From Phycisphaerae bacterium (GTDB lineage Bacteria; Planctomycetota; Phycisphaerae; UBA1845; PWPN01), in assembly GCA_035384605.1 (NCBI GenBank), contig DAOOIV010000008.1, forward strand, positions 1-64,000: a stretch of 64,000 nucleotides of DNA, written 5' to 3'. Shown in pieces: positions 27,223-35,426 of this stretch. The translations under genes and the position numbers were made by a program. How positions within the stretch are numbered: position 1 is the stretch's first letter; the number at the start of each line of letters is the position of its first letter. The notes below the pieces were generated by a model that had not been told where the DNA came from, ran no database searches, and saw nothing but the letters and a program-made list of their open reading frames with translations.

Positions 27223-28680
27223 CTACTTGGGCACTTCGCTCAGCGGGATGCCCAGGGCTTTGGCAACACCCTCGCCGTAGGCGGGGTCGGCCTTCAGGCA
27301 GTTCCCGATGTGGCGGATCTTGATCTCCCGCGGTGCATCGCCCATCGCCCGGGCCGTATTGCCGAATAGAGCCTCCTGTTGCTGGGGGCTCATCAGCCTG
27401 AACAGGGCACCGGGCTGGGAGTAATAGTCGTCATCGTCCTGGCGGTGGCTCCAGTGGTCGGCCGCGCCCTCGATGGCCAGAGGCGGCTCGCGGAATTCCG
27501 GCTGCTCCTGCCACTCGCCGTAGCTGTTGGGCTCGTAGCCCAGAGTGCCGCCGTAGTTGCCGTCCACCCGCATCCTGCCGTCGCGATGGAAACATTGGAC
27601 CGGGCAACGCGCGCGGTTGACCGGGATCAGATGATAATTGACACCCAGGCGATAACGCTGGGCATCACCGTAGGAGAACAGCCGCCCCTGCAACATCTTG
27701 TCAGGCGAAAAGCCGATGCCGGGCACGATGCTGGCCGGGTTGAACGCCGCCTGCTCAACTTCGGCGAAGTAGTTCTCGGGGTTCTTGTTCAGCTCGAGTA
27801 CGCCCACGTCGATGAGCGGATAATCCTTATGAGGCCAGACCTTGGTCAGATCGAACGGATTGAACGGGAACTTGGCGGCGCCTTGCTCCGGGACCACCTG
27901 GATCTTCATGTCCCACTTGGGAAAATCGCCCTTCTCAATGCTCTCGAACAGGTCGCGCTGATGGCTTTCCCGGCACTTGCCGATGATGGCCTCGGCCTCG
28001 GCGTCGGTGAGGTTCTTGATTCCCTGCCGGGTCTTCAGGTGAAACTTGACCCAGAATCGCTCACCCTTGGCGTTGATGAGGCTGAACGTGTGGCTGCCGT
28101 AGCCGTTCATGTGGCGGTAAGAATACGGAATGCCCCGATCGCTCATCGTAATCGTGACCTGGTGCAGGGCCTCGGGCAGCGACGTCCAGAAGTCCCAATT
28201 GTTGCGGGCGCTGCGCAGATTGGTCTTGGGATCGCGCTTCACGGCATGGTTGAGGTCGGGAAACTTCAGCGGATCTCGCAGGAAAAAGACCGGCGTGTTG
28301 TTGCCCACCAGGTCCCAGTTGCCCTCCTCGGTGTAGAACTTGATGGCGAACCCGCGGATGTCTCGCTCCGCATCCGCCGCCCCGCGCTCCCCGGCCACCG
28401 TGGAAAACCGGACGAACACGTCGGTCTTCTTGCCGACCTTGGAGAAGATCTTGGCTTTGGTGTAGCGGGTGATGTCGTGCGTGACGGTGAACGTTCCATA
28501 AGCCCCCGAGCCCTTGGCGTGCATCCGCCGCTCCGGAATAACCTCGCGGTCGAAGTGAGCGAGCTTCTCCAGGTACCAGACGTCCTGCAACAACATCGGG
28601 CCGCGCGGCCCGGCGGTCAGAACGTTTTGATTGTCGGCAACCGGCGCTCCGACCTCGTTGGTCAGTTTCTTTTCATTCAT
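27223..28680 (-). CDS. katA: heme catalase (small-subunit, clade 3 type)
   Basis: 485 residues. Degrades hydrogen peroxide in the cytoplasm. Core motifs are RFSTVAGERGAADAERD with the distal heme region, GNNTPVFFLRDPLKFPDLNH, and the proximal heme ligand Tyr in RLFSYGDAQRYRLG. The ATG at 28678-28680 has AAGGAG 8 nt upstream and gives the usual MNEKKLTNE start; the longer reading would add 11 residues across the ribosome site. Its promoter region contains a PerR-type operator, and perR lies 79 nt upstream in the same orientation. Confidence 0.96.
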   Translation of the reverse strand: MNEKKLTNEVGAPVADNQNVLTAGPRGPMLLQDVWYLEKLAHFDREVIPERRMHAKGSGAYGTFTVTHDITRYTKAKIFSKVGKKTDVFVRFSTVAGERGAADAERDIRGFAIKFYTEEGNWDLVGNNTPVFFLRDPLKFPDLNHAVKRDPKTNLRSARNNWDFWTSLPEALHQVTITMSDRGIPYSYRHMNGYGSHTFSLINAKGERFWVKFHLKTRQGIKNLTDAEAEAIIGKCRESHQRDLFESIEKGDFPKWDMKIQVVPEQGAAKFPFNPFDLTKVWPHKDYPLIDVGVLELNKNPENYFAEVEQAAFNPASIVPGIGFSPDKMLQGRLFSYGDAQRYRLGVNYHLIPVNRARCPVQCFHRDGRMRVDGNYGGTLGYEPNSYGEWQEQPEFREPPLAIEGAADHWSHRQDDDDYYSQPGALFRLMSPQQQEALFGNTARAMGDAPREIKIRHIGNCLKADPAYGEGVAKALGIPLSEVPK

Positions 28681-28712
28681 AGCGTTCTCCTTTCTGAGTG
28701 AAGAGCAGTGCA

Positions 28713-28742
28713 AGACTAAGTCCCGTTTTAGATATCATCCAA
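28713..28742 (-). promoter_or_regulatory. katA promoter with PerR-type operator
   Basis: On the minus strand a -35 TTGGAT (28742-28737) and a -10 TAGTCT (28718-28713) are separated by 18 nt. The inverted repeat TTAGAT-ATC-ATCCAA (28728-28742, plus-strand reading) overlaps the -35 and spacer. It fits the pattern TTAGAY-N3-RTCYAA shared with the perfect palindrome in front of perR, so PerR probably represses katA. Confidence 0.7.
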
Positions 28743-28759
28743 ATCATGATGAAAAAAAC

Positions 28760-29158
28760 TTACTTCTTCTGCCTGCGGCCGCGAAGGACGACCTGATACT
28801 CCCGAACTGTGAACCGGCGAAGCGATTCCGCACCCGTCACGCGAAGAGCCTCCCAGGGCACGTCGTAGACCTTGCCCGTCTGCTCGTCGATGAAGTGGTG
28901 ATGAGGCCGGACTTCGGCATCGAACAGGGCCAATCCTTCCTTGAGCACTTGCTGCCTCATTAATCCCTTTTTCACGAACAGGTTCAACGTGTTGTAGACC
29001 GTGGCCCGGGAGATGGTCGGACATCGCTTGCGAACCTTCGCCCAAGCCTCCTCGGCCGAAGGATGGCTTTCACGGTTGAGCACGACCCGAGCTACCGCAA
29101 GACGCTGCGGCGTCGGGTGAATGCCGTGCCGACGAAGAATGGCGATCAGATCCTCCAC
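28760..29158 (-). CDS. perR: Fur-family peroxide regulator (PerR)
   Basis: 132 residues from the GTG at 29156-29158. Winged-helix DNA-binding domain (TPQRLAVARVVL, TISRATVYNTLNLF) followed by a metal-binding C-terminal half with RPHHHFIDEQTG. The second structural CxxC pair of many Fur/PerR proteins is absent. An upstream TTG at 29192-29194 is rejected as start because it is the first base triplet of a TTGACA -35 box. With the GTG start the mRNA would be almost leaderless. The operator overlaps its own promoter (autoregulation) and a second one controls katA. Confidence 0.88.
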   Translation of the reverse strand: MEDLIAILRRHGIHPTPQRLAVARVVLNRESHPSAEEAWAKVRKRCPTISRATVYNTLNLFVKKGLMRQQVLKEGLALFDAEVRPHHHFIDEQTGKVYDVPWEALRVTGAESLRRFTVREYQVVLRGRRQKK

Positions 29159-29163
29159 GATGA

Positions 29164-29194
29164 TTAGACTAGGTCTAAGTCCGGACTTTGTCAA
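29164..29194 (-). promoter_or_regulatory. perR promoter and autoregulatory operator, leaderless start
   Basis: Minus strand: TTGACA (29194-29189), 17-nt spacer, TAGTCT (29171-29166), then 7 nt to the GTG start codon, so transcription should begin at or next to the initiation codon and no Shine-Dalgarno exists. The perfect palindrome TTAGAC-CTA-GTCTAA (29178-29164) covers the -10. Confidence 0.75.
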
Positions 29195-29461
29195 GAGCCG
29201 CTGCGTTTCCGGAGGGCACTGGCAAACAAGCCGCTGACGGCATGGGTGCCCGAACCGTCACGGAACCGGCCGCGCCGACGACCGCCTGACCCTCTCGGCC
29301 TCGGCCGCGTTTTCGTTCGGACAAACCGCTTATGGGAAGTGGTTTGTGTTCATGGGGCGGTTGACCCGCTCTGCCACTTGGGGGTGATCGCCTCCCGGCC
29401 CGATTCGACGTTGTTGCCGCAGGATCGGATTCTCGTCCCAATGGGCGATATCAAAAAGTCT

Positions 29462-29896
29462 TTACTCCCCCGGTTTGGATACGCGCTTTGCGACGATGTC
29501 TCGGATCTGGGCCACGTTGAATCCATGCCGGCGGGACAGTCGTCCTACCCGTTCCTGGTCAGAAACGTCCGAGGGCAACCCAAGATCAGACTTCAGCGTA
29601 TCCGCCGTCACCCCCGTGGCGGCCCGGATGTTTCCGAGGGACATGGAACCGCTGATTTGTCCCCGCCCCTCACCGTTCCCGCCCCCGCGCCGCTCTCGGC
29701 CGACGTCGTCCCGCATGCGCCCCAGGCGGCTTTCCGCGTCGCCCCTTGAGATGACCTGTTTCACGGCGCTGCCCGCGTACCACGCCAAACCCGGAAATGC
29801 GAGCAACACGGCAAGGAGAAACACGATGCCACAGACGTTGCATCCGCCGGCACGAGGCGGGTCGGTTTCGGTTCCTCCGAGCATTCGCTTGACCAT
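29462..29896 (-). CDS. small membrane protein with C-terminal helical 'GSMSLxxI' domain
   Basis: 144 residues. The ATG at 29894-29896 overlaps the stop codon of the upstream phosphoesterase gene (ATGA), so translation is coupled. Residues about 19-45 contain CNVC and one transmembrane helix. The C-terminal ~55 residues (SGSMSLGNIRAATGVTADTL, then LGLPSDV and RLSRRHGF) resemble the helical module at the end of some membrane ferredoxins of the YccM/NapH type. No Fe-S motif is present here. Function unknown. Confidence 0.65.
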   Translation of the reverse strand: MVKRMLGGTETDPPRAGGCNVCGIVFLLAVLLAFPGLAWYAGSAVKQVISRGDAESRLGRMRDDVGRERRGGGNGEGRGQISGSMSLGNIRAATGVTADTLKSDLGLPSDVSDQERVGRLSRRHGFNVAQIRDIVAKRVSKPGE

Positions 29897-30951
29897 CACG
29901 CACACCCACGACCAGTGCGGTGCAACGTGAACGATCGGCAACATGGCATCGGGCTCCTATTCCAGGGGACCACGAATTGGCTCTTGGCATCCGTCTCGAA
30001 TTGATCGAGCACGGGCGAGTAGGTCCGAATCTGAATCTCGTTGTCGGCCGGCACGAAACGGATGAGCCGCAGCCGGCCGTTGCCGCCGTTCTCGCGCTCC
30101 TGGTAGTCGGCGAGCATTTCGAGCACGTCGGCACCTGCGTCGTTTCGCGAGATCTGGTGATACTCCCCGACACTGCCAATGTGGCCGCAGAGAACCATGA
30201 AAACTTGCGGGCTGCGGCGGATGAGCTTCTGCCACATCTCCTCGCCCGAGTTGCCATCCTTGCGACACTCTCGCTGCGTCTGCCGACCGACCCCGGCGTC
30301 GCCTCGCAGGTAGCTGTGCGTGGTGATGATCGCCGACCGGGTGGGATGCCGGTCGAGAACACCCCGCGCCCAGTCGAGGGCATCGTCGGGCGCATCCAGT
30401 TCAAGATGCAGGATGACGAAGTCGACCCCGCCCCCGAAGAAAAGCTGGTACGAATTTAGGCCGTTGGGCGACGCGCCGCCGTACCACGGCCGGCCCTTGA
30501 ATCGCCGCTCGGGGTCGAAATAGCGCAGATACATCGTCGCGATGCCCTTGCGGGCGCCTTCGTCGCTGTCATAGTCGTGGTTGCCGATCGCGATGCCGTA
30601 AGGAACCACCCCGTCGAGGACGGCCATGGCCTCGTCGGCAACCCTCCACTGCGAGGGCTCGTAGCCGTGGTTCTGGACGAGATCGCCCACGTGTGTAACG
30701 AAAACGATGTTCTCCTTGTCGCGGTTGAGTTTGATCCAGTTGGTCTGGGCGAAAAACAGATCCGGCCGTTTCTCGCTGTATATCTGCGTGTCCGGAAGCA
30801 TCACGATCGAGAACGGACGCCGGGCGTCGGTTTGGGTTGCTGGTCCCGTGCAGCCGACGCCTGACTGCAGAATCAGCAGTACGCTGAACCAAACGAACCC
30901 CGTGTAGGCGGATGTCAGGTTGCGGCACGGCAAGCGTACGACAGTTTTCAT
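29896..30951 (-). CDS. calcineurin-like metallophosphoesterase, probable lipoprotein
   Basis: 351 residues. The ATG at 30949-30951 has AAGGAGG 7 nt upstream. The signal peptide ends in a possible lipobox (SGVGC, about residue 30). Metallophosphoesterase motifs occur in order: MLPDTQIY (DxQ/DxH position), HVGDLVQNHG (GDxx), GIAIGNHDYD (GNHD), TTHSYLRG and CGHIGSVGEYH (GHxH-like, with Ile for the usual second His region). It is probably an exported phosphodiesterase or phosphatase; the substrate is unknown. Translationally coupled to the membrane protein downstream. Confidence 0.85.
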   Translation of the reverse strand: MKTVVRLPCRNLTSAYTGFVWFSVLLILQSGVGCTGPATQTDARRPFSIVMLPDTQIYSEKRPDLFFAQTNWIKLNRDKENIVFVTHVGDLVQNHGYEPSQWRVADEAMAVLDGVVPYGIAIGNHDYDSDEGARKGIATMYLRYFDPERRFKGRPWYGGASPNGLNSYQLFFGGGVDFVILHLELDAPDDALDWARGVLDRHPTRSAIITTHSYLRGDAGVGRQTQRECRKDGNSGEEMWQKLIRRSPQVFMVLCGHIGSVGEYHQISRNDAGADVLEMLADYQERENGGNGRLRLIRFVPADNEIQIRTYSPVLDQFETDAKSQFVVPWNRSPMPCCRSFTLHRTGRGCA

Positions 30952-31262
30952 TCTGCCTCCTTGCGGTCCATTCTGGTGTTCCACAACGACACGAGCTTCA
31001 GGCGATCAGAAGACAGAATCCAGGCGACATCGAGTCGGCGTTGCCTGTTCGGCTCGACCCGTCGGGCGCATCCGTCGCTCCCAGATTGTTCGGACGATCG
31101 AGATCTGGTCGCTCGGATTCGCTCGCGCTTCTCCGTCAAGTCGGTAGGGCCGCGTCGAGGTCGCCGCGGCGACCGAGACCTGCCATATTGTTGAGCTCGG
31201 GCCGGCAGGTCTTCGCCACCTTTGCCGGCTCCGACTATGCCCTACCGTCTTCACATAAGCTC
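30952..31262. other. intergenic region with hairpins
   Basis: No gene seen. A hairpin AGACCTGCC (31176-31184) / GGCAGGTCT (31204-31212) and an adjacent GGTCGCC-GC-GGCGACC palindrome (31159-31174) lie 50-100 nt downstream of the trans-sulfuration gene on the minus strand. They may terminate it, although no T-tract follows. Confidence 0.45.
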
Positions 31263-32432
31263 TCAAAAGTTCTGCACCGCCCTTTCCGGCACGCATGCCA
31301 GCGCCTGCTTCAGATCCTTGACGAGCTTTTCGGCCGGTTCGATGCCGATCGAAAGCCGTACCGTGTTCTTGCGGACGCCGAACATGGTTCGCCGCTCGGG
31401 CGGCAGGTAAAGCATCGTAGTCAAATACGGAATACAGATCAGTGACTCCGTCGACCCGAGGCTGACCGCGTGATAGATGGTCTTGAGCGCCGCGACAAAA
31501 CGCTTGGCGTCCTCTTCATCTTCGCCGACGTCAAAAGCCAGCATCCCGCCGAACCCTCCATGCATCTGGCGCACCGCGACGGCATGCCCCGGGTGGCTGG
31601 TGAGACCAGGGTACAGAATGCGGGTCACCTTGGGGTGCTGCGCCAGGAACTCGGCGACAATCTGGGCCCGCCGGGAAATGGCCTCGGCCCGCAGCTCAAA
31701 CGTTTTGAGCCCGCGGTCCAGGAGAAACGCCGAGTAGGCGTCCAGGGTGCTGCCGATCGCCTGGCGGGTGAACCACAACGTATTGTAGTGCTCCTTCGAA
31801 CCGGCGATCGCGCCGGCCATGAGATCGTTATGTCCCCCGAGAGCCTTGGTGGCACTGTGAACGACAAGGTCTGCTCCCAATTCCAGCGGATGCTGGTGGT
31901 AAGGAGTGGCGAAGGTGTTGTCCACGACGAGCATGGCCCCGACGGAATCGGCCGCCTGGCGGACCGCGCCCACGTCGATAATCTTGCACAGCGGGTTGCT
32001 GGGCGTTTCCAGGAAGATCATCTGTGTGTTGGGCCGAATGTGCTTGCCGATCCGGTCAGCCTCGTCGGCATCGAGCCAGGTGATCTGCACACCCATCCGC
32101 TCCAGGATCAACGACACCTTGTAGTTCGCCCCGTAGGTGTCGTGGAAGATGATCAGGTGGTCGCCGGTTTTGAGATACGTCAGATACACCATCGTACACG
32201 CGGCCATCCCGGAGGTGCAGACGACGCAGTCCTCGGCCCCTTCGAGCGCGGCGATCTTCCGTTCGACCTCGCGAACCGTCGGATTGTCATCGCGGTGGTA
32301 GGTATAGCCGTCGATCTCGCCGTCGGTAATCTGGCGGAGCACGTCGAAAGAGAGGTATTCATAGTTCACGGCATTGACGATGGGCGTGACCATCGGCCGG
32401 TTGCCATACGGAGTCAAGGGATCGGGGGCCAT
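31263..32432 (-). CDS. trans-sulfuration PLP enzyme (cystathionine gamma-synthase/lyase or Met gamma-lyase family)
   Basis: 389 residues of the Cys/Met metabolism PLP-dependent family. Motifs: SGMAACTMVYL (PLP phosphate binding), ETPSNPLCKIID, VVDNTFATPYHQ and the PLP-lysine block HSATKALGGHNDLMAG. LGSTESLICIP near the C-terminus matches the substrate-carboxylate region. It interconverts cysteine/homocysteine-type amino acids or cleaves methionine; sequence alone does not separate synthase from lyase. It stands alone between the phosphoesterase operon and the orp-like cluster. Confidence 0.9.
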   Translation of the reverse strand: MAPDPLTPYGNRPMVTPIVNAVNYEYLSFDVLRQITDGEIDGYTYHRDDNPTVREVERKIAALEGAEDCVVCTSGMAACTMVYLTYLKTGDHLIIFHDTYGANYKVSLILERMGVQITWLDADEADRIGKHIRPNTQMIFLETPSNPLCKIIDVGAVRQAADSVGAMLVVDNTFATPYHQHPLELGADLVVHSATKALGGHNDLMAGAIAGSKEHYNTLWFTRQAIGSTLDAYSAFLLDRGLKTFELRAEAISRRAQIVAEFLAQHPKVTRILYPGLTSHPGHAVAVRQMHGGFGGMLAFDVGEDEEDAKRFVAALKTIYHAVSLGSTESLICIPYLTTMLYLPPERRTMFGVRKNTVRLSIGIEPAEKLVKDLKQALACVPERAVQNF

Positions 32433-32521
32433 TCCGTCGTTTTCCTTTCCTTCTGAAAAAGCGTCTGGTCGTTGCCTGGACCACTACGCCCGTATCGTAT
32501 CATAAACCGCTTCATCCTGCC

Positions 32522-32755
32522 TCAGGATTCGCGTGCGTGCGGCTGCCCGGCCTGCATTGGGGAGGTATTGTCGGTTTCGGTAGGATCGCCAACGGCCACA
32601 ACGCCCGCACCATGGCATATAGGACACTGCCGGGCGAGTGCGACGCGTATCGCATCACGAATGAACGCGGAACGGTTCGGGACGCTCTTCAACATGTCCG
32701 CCAGGCAAGCGTCCACTCGAATGGTGACCACTGTCTCACGATGAGGACGTCCCAT
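32522..32755 (-). CDS. small ribbon-helix-helix protein with CxxC tail
   Basis: 77 residues. The ATG at 32753-32755 follows AGGAGG and lies inside the 3' end of the ATPase gene (20-nt overlap), so it is translationally coupled to it. Residues about 6-45 (TVVTIRVDACLADMLKS...NRSAFIRDAIRVAL) fit a CopG/MetJ-like ribbon-helix-helix DNA-binding fold. It is followed by CPICHGAG, a possible metal-binding knuckle. It is probably a local repressor or a metal-sensing partner of the cluster. Last gene of the minus-strand operon. Confidence 0.72.
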   Translation of the reverse strand: MGRPHRETVVTIRVDACLADMLKSVPNRSAFIRDAIRVALARQCPICHGAGVVAVGDPTETDNTSPMQAGQPHARES

Positions 32756-33788
32756 GATGCGGATCCTCCTGAAGGGTGAGCGTATCGAAACCGTCCCGGA
32801 TGGCATCCCACAGACGACGTATGTCCTCCGAAGCCCCATGATCGGATGCTTCCACAACGGCTCGAGCGTCGATCTGTGCCTCGGTGAATGCGCGGTCGTA
32901 GCGAATCCGGCCGGCCACCGGGATGAAATGCTCCCGACAATACGCTTCGATGAGTTCTGACATCTCGGGGTTCAGGTCCCACTTGTTGACGCACACGGTC
33001 GCAACGATGCCGAAATGGCGGGTCAACTGGATGACCCGTCTCAAGTCGTGCTCGCCGCTCAGCGTCGGCTCCGTGACCACCAGCACAAGCCCCGCCCCGG
33101 TGATCGACGCAATGACCGGGCAGCCTAACCCCGGTGCACCATCGATGATAATCAACTCGATGCTCCGCTCCTCGGCGATACGGCGGGCATTACCGCGAAC
33201 GATACTGACGAGCTTCCCGGAGTTCTCGGAGGCGACGCCCAGCCTGGCGTGCACCATCGGGCCGCAACGGGTCTCGGACACCATCCACTCGCCGCACAAA
33301 CGCTCCGGAAAGTCAATCGCGCGCACCGGGCAGACCTGGACGCAGACACCGCATCCTTCGCAGGCGATCGGGTCAACCGCCAGCGCGCCTTGCCGCGTTT
33401 CACCTATCGCTTCGCTCATAGCCTGAATCATGTCGTTGTCTCTTGCGGGGCAGGATCTTTCGCAGTAAGCGCAGGAATGACAATCATAGGACGTGCTCCC
33501 GACAATCACTCCCGAGCTTCCCTCCGGGAACCGCCGTACCACGGCGCCGAATCTGCAATGCGCCAGGCACATCCCACAACTGGTGCAGTCCGCCTGACGA
33601 ATGACTGCCTGATGACCGCTGTAGAAGTCATGGCACTCCTTGACCTGCGGTGAGAGAACAAGATGAAGATCGGCGGCATCGACGTCACAGTCAGCCACCA
33701 CGCATCGGCCGGCCAGGACGGCCAGCGAGGCGGCAATCGACGTCTTGCCTGTTCCGCCCTTGCCGCTGATGACGACCAGTTCTCTCAT
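32736..33788 (-). CDS. MinD/Mrp-family ATPase with three ferredoxin motifs
   Basis: 350 residues. P-loop SGKGGTGKTS (residues 8-17) of the deviant-Walker MinD/NifH type, with a ferredoxin domain inserted after beta-strand 2. Three complete Cx2Cx2Cx3C sets are visible: C68-C78, C103-C113 and C143-C153. The partner gene upstream has only two, so the middle set is an extra. Switch region IIIDGAPGLGCPV. Family members load or transfer Fe-S/metal clusters or act in cell-division positioning. Paired MinD/ferredoxin ATPases are known from the orange-protein (orp) cluster of Desulfovibrio. Starts with a 4-nt ATGA overlap with the preceding ATPase gene. Confidence 0.9.
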   Translation of the reverse strand: MRELVVISGKGGTGKTSIAASLAVLAGRCVVADCDVDAADLHLVLSPQVKECHDFYSGHQAVIRQADCTSCGMCLAHCRFGAVVRRFPEGSSGVIVGSTSYDCHSCAYCERSCPARDNDMIQAMSEAIGETRQGALAVDPIACEGCGVCVQVCPVRAIDFPERLCGEWMVSETRCGPMVHARLGVASENSGKLVSIVRGNARRIAEERSIELIIIDGAPGLGCPVIASITGAGLVLVVTEPTLSGEHDLRRVIQLTRHFGIVATVCVNKWDLNPEMSELIEAYCREHFIPVAGRIRYDRAFTEAQIDARAVVEASDHGASEDIRRLWDAIRDGFDTLTLQEDPHHGTSSS

Positions 33789-34672
33789 CGCGAACCCCCT
33801 CCGCTCATCACGGCATGAGGCCGCGGAGAGGTCGCCAGTGTCGTCACTTCGCGAAGCAGGCTTCTGAAGCGATCCCGGTACTCTTGCGAAAGCAACGCGG
33901 CCAATTGTCCTCGCGAATACGCCTCGGCGACTCGCCGATCATCTGGTATCTCCGCTAGAACCGGAATCTGATTCCCGCTGCAATACTCCCACGTGGCCCG
34001 GTTACCGGCATCCGCTCGGTTCACCACAACGCCCGGCGGGAGATTCAGCGTCCTGACCATCTCAACGGCCAGTTTGAGATCGTGCAGCCCGAAGGGTGTC
34101 GGCTCGGTTACCAGCACGACGCAGTCAGCGCCGCGAACGCTTGCGATCACCGGACACGAGGTGCCGGGCGGGGCGTCGATCAACGTCAGATCCGTCTTGG
34201 GGGGCGCCGACTTGACCTGCCGGATCAGCGGCGGGCTCATCGCTTCGCCGATGTTCAGCACGCCGCGGTTGAACTGGATGTCTCCCGACCATCCCATTTC
34301 CAGAACGCCGATCTGGCGTGGGGTCTCGGTGATGGCCCCCGCCGGGCACACCAGCTTGCATCCGCCGCAGCCATGACAGAGTTCGGGGTAAACCAACACC
34401 GTGGTTCCGAGCGGCACGATCGCGCTGTACTGGCAAATCTCGCCGCAGCGACCGCACTGCGTGCACCTGGTTTCATCGACCTGCGGCACGGGGCGCGTGA
34501 CCGGCTTGCTTACCAGCCACTCCGGTTTGAGAAACAAGTGTCCATTGGGCTCTTCCACGTCACAGTCAACGTAGGCAACGGTGCGGCCGTCGAGCGAGGC
34601 TACGTAGGCCAGGTTCGTCGCCACCGTGGTTTTGCCGGTCCCGCCCTTGCCGCTGGCTATAGCGATTCTCAT
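33785..34672 (-). CDS. MinD/Mrp-family ATPase with inserted 2[4Fe-4S] ferredoxin domain
   Basis: 295 residues from the ATG at 34670-34672. Deviant Walker A SGKGGTGKTTV (7-17), DCDVEEPNG switch, two Cx2Cx2Cx3C motifs (C70-C80 and C99-C109), then TLIDAPPGTSCPVIASV. Length and layout match the 'MinD superfamily P-loop ATPase containing an inserted ferredoxin domain'. The gene overlaps the stop of the upstream membrane-protein gene and the start of the next ATPase gene by 4 nt each (ATGA). The proteins probably form a heterodimer. Confidence 0.93.
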   Translation of the reverse strand: MRIAIASGKGGTGKTTVATNLAYVASLDGRTVAYVDCDVEEPNGHLFLKPEWLVSKPVTRPVPQVDETRCTQCGRCGEICQYSAIVPLGTTVLVYPELCHGCGGCKLVCPAGAITETPRQIGVLEMGWSGDIQFNRGVLNIGEAMSPPLIRQVKSAPPKTDLTLIDAPPGTSCPVIASVRGADCVVLVTEPTPFGLHDLKLAVEMVRTLNLPPGVVVNRADAGNRATWEYCSGNQIPVLAEIPDDRRVAEAYSRGQLAALLSQEYRDRFRSLLREVTTLATSPRPHAVMSGGGSR

Positions 34673-35316
34673 GATGTTCGGTACGCCTCCTCGCTTTGTT
34701 CTCGCGGAGCGTCGACCGGCAATCGGCGCCTCGCCAGGATCAGCGGAAACACAATGTCGCTCGTGCAGCAGGGAACCCATACCGCCAGGAACAGAAAAAC
34801 GGGAAGAAGTGCCCACGTCAGTGCGGTCACGTTGTCCCCCAAAGCCATGGTCATGTGGAACAAGGAAGCCCAGGTGCTCAGCAGCACATGGCCCGAGTGC
34901 GTGAACTTCGTCTGTGGCCACAGGCGCGCGACGGCAATCCCCAACAGCGCAAGAGGATTGACCAGCCACCACTTTTCGATAAATCCAAAGTGGACGCCCC
35001 TATTCGGCAATCCCAATAGATACTCCCCGACGTACGGGATGACCGAATCGCTCAAGGTCGCGATTCCGATTGACCCGACATATCCGACCAGGACGATTGC
35101 CAACAGCTTGCCTCCGCTGTGAAGCCTGTACATCGCCGCCGTCGCCAGCGCGCTGAGAAACACATGAATGGGATGAAAGGTCCAGAAAAGAGCGCTGGAC
35201 GTGGACTGGGACACACCGGTCCACACAATGAGCGCCATGATGGCGATGCCTGTGGCAGTGCCAAAGGCGGTGAAGGGCACGTGAGCCTTGAGCTGTATGC
35301 GAATGTCCCTCAGCAT
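34669..35316 (-). CDS. polytopic membrane protein of the orp-like cluster
   Basis: 215 residues with about six transmembrane helices (near 13-33, 38-60, 66-98, 118-136, 145-162, 170-200). The start is at 35314-35316 (GGGAG 9 nt upstream); the longer upstream reading would run through a different gene. Conserved-looking polar residues sit inside or beside the helices: FHPIHVFLSA, TLSDSVIPYVGE, THSGHVLLSTWASLFH and a vicinal Cys pair VPCCTSDIV. Family unknown to me. Histidines and the Cys pair suggest metal or thiol chemistry; it may transport a metal or sulfur species for the ATPase pair. Confidence 0.8.
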   Translation of the reverse strand: MLRDIRIQLKAHVPFTAFGTATGIAIMALIVWTGVSQSTSSALFWTFHPIHVFLSALATAAMYRLHSGGKLLAIVLVGYVGSIGIATLSDSVIPYVGEYLLGLPNRGVHFGFIEKWWLVNPLALLGIAVARLWPQTKFTHSGHVLLSTWASLFHMTMALGDNVTALTWALLPVFLFLAVWVPCCTSDIVFPLILARRRLPVDAPREQSEEAYRTS

Positions 35317-35426
35317 TCCAATCGACTCCCTGCGCCACCAACCACCACGAACCATCGACATCGCCCGAACTGCTCCGCCACCCCCGCGTCCGGCGAACCG
35401 CCCGTCGCCGCCACTCCAATCTTCAT
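35310..35426 (-). CDS. 38-residue NifX-like N-terminal stub
   Basis: A short frame not usually annotated. The ATG at 35424-35426 overlaps the DUF89 stop codon (ATGA) and has GGAGGAGG 8 nt upstream, one of the best ribosome sites here. The product begins MKIGVAATGGSPDAGVAEQF and continues GRCRWFVVV, which matches the first beta-strand, loop and FGR-C-x-FVVV strand of NifX/MTH1175-like proteins encoded at 38001, 40154 and 40571. It then stops after GAGSRLEC, its TGA lying 2 nt past the start codon of the membrane-protein gene. It is either a decayed NifX gene kept as a coupling leader or a genuine mini-protein. Confidence 0.55.
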   Translation of the reverse strand: MKIGVAATGGSPDAGVAEQFGRCRWFVVVGGAGSRLEC

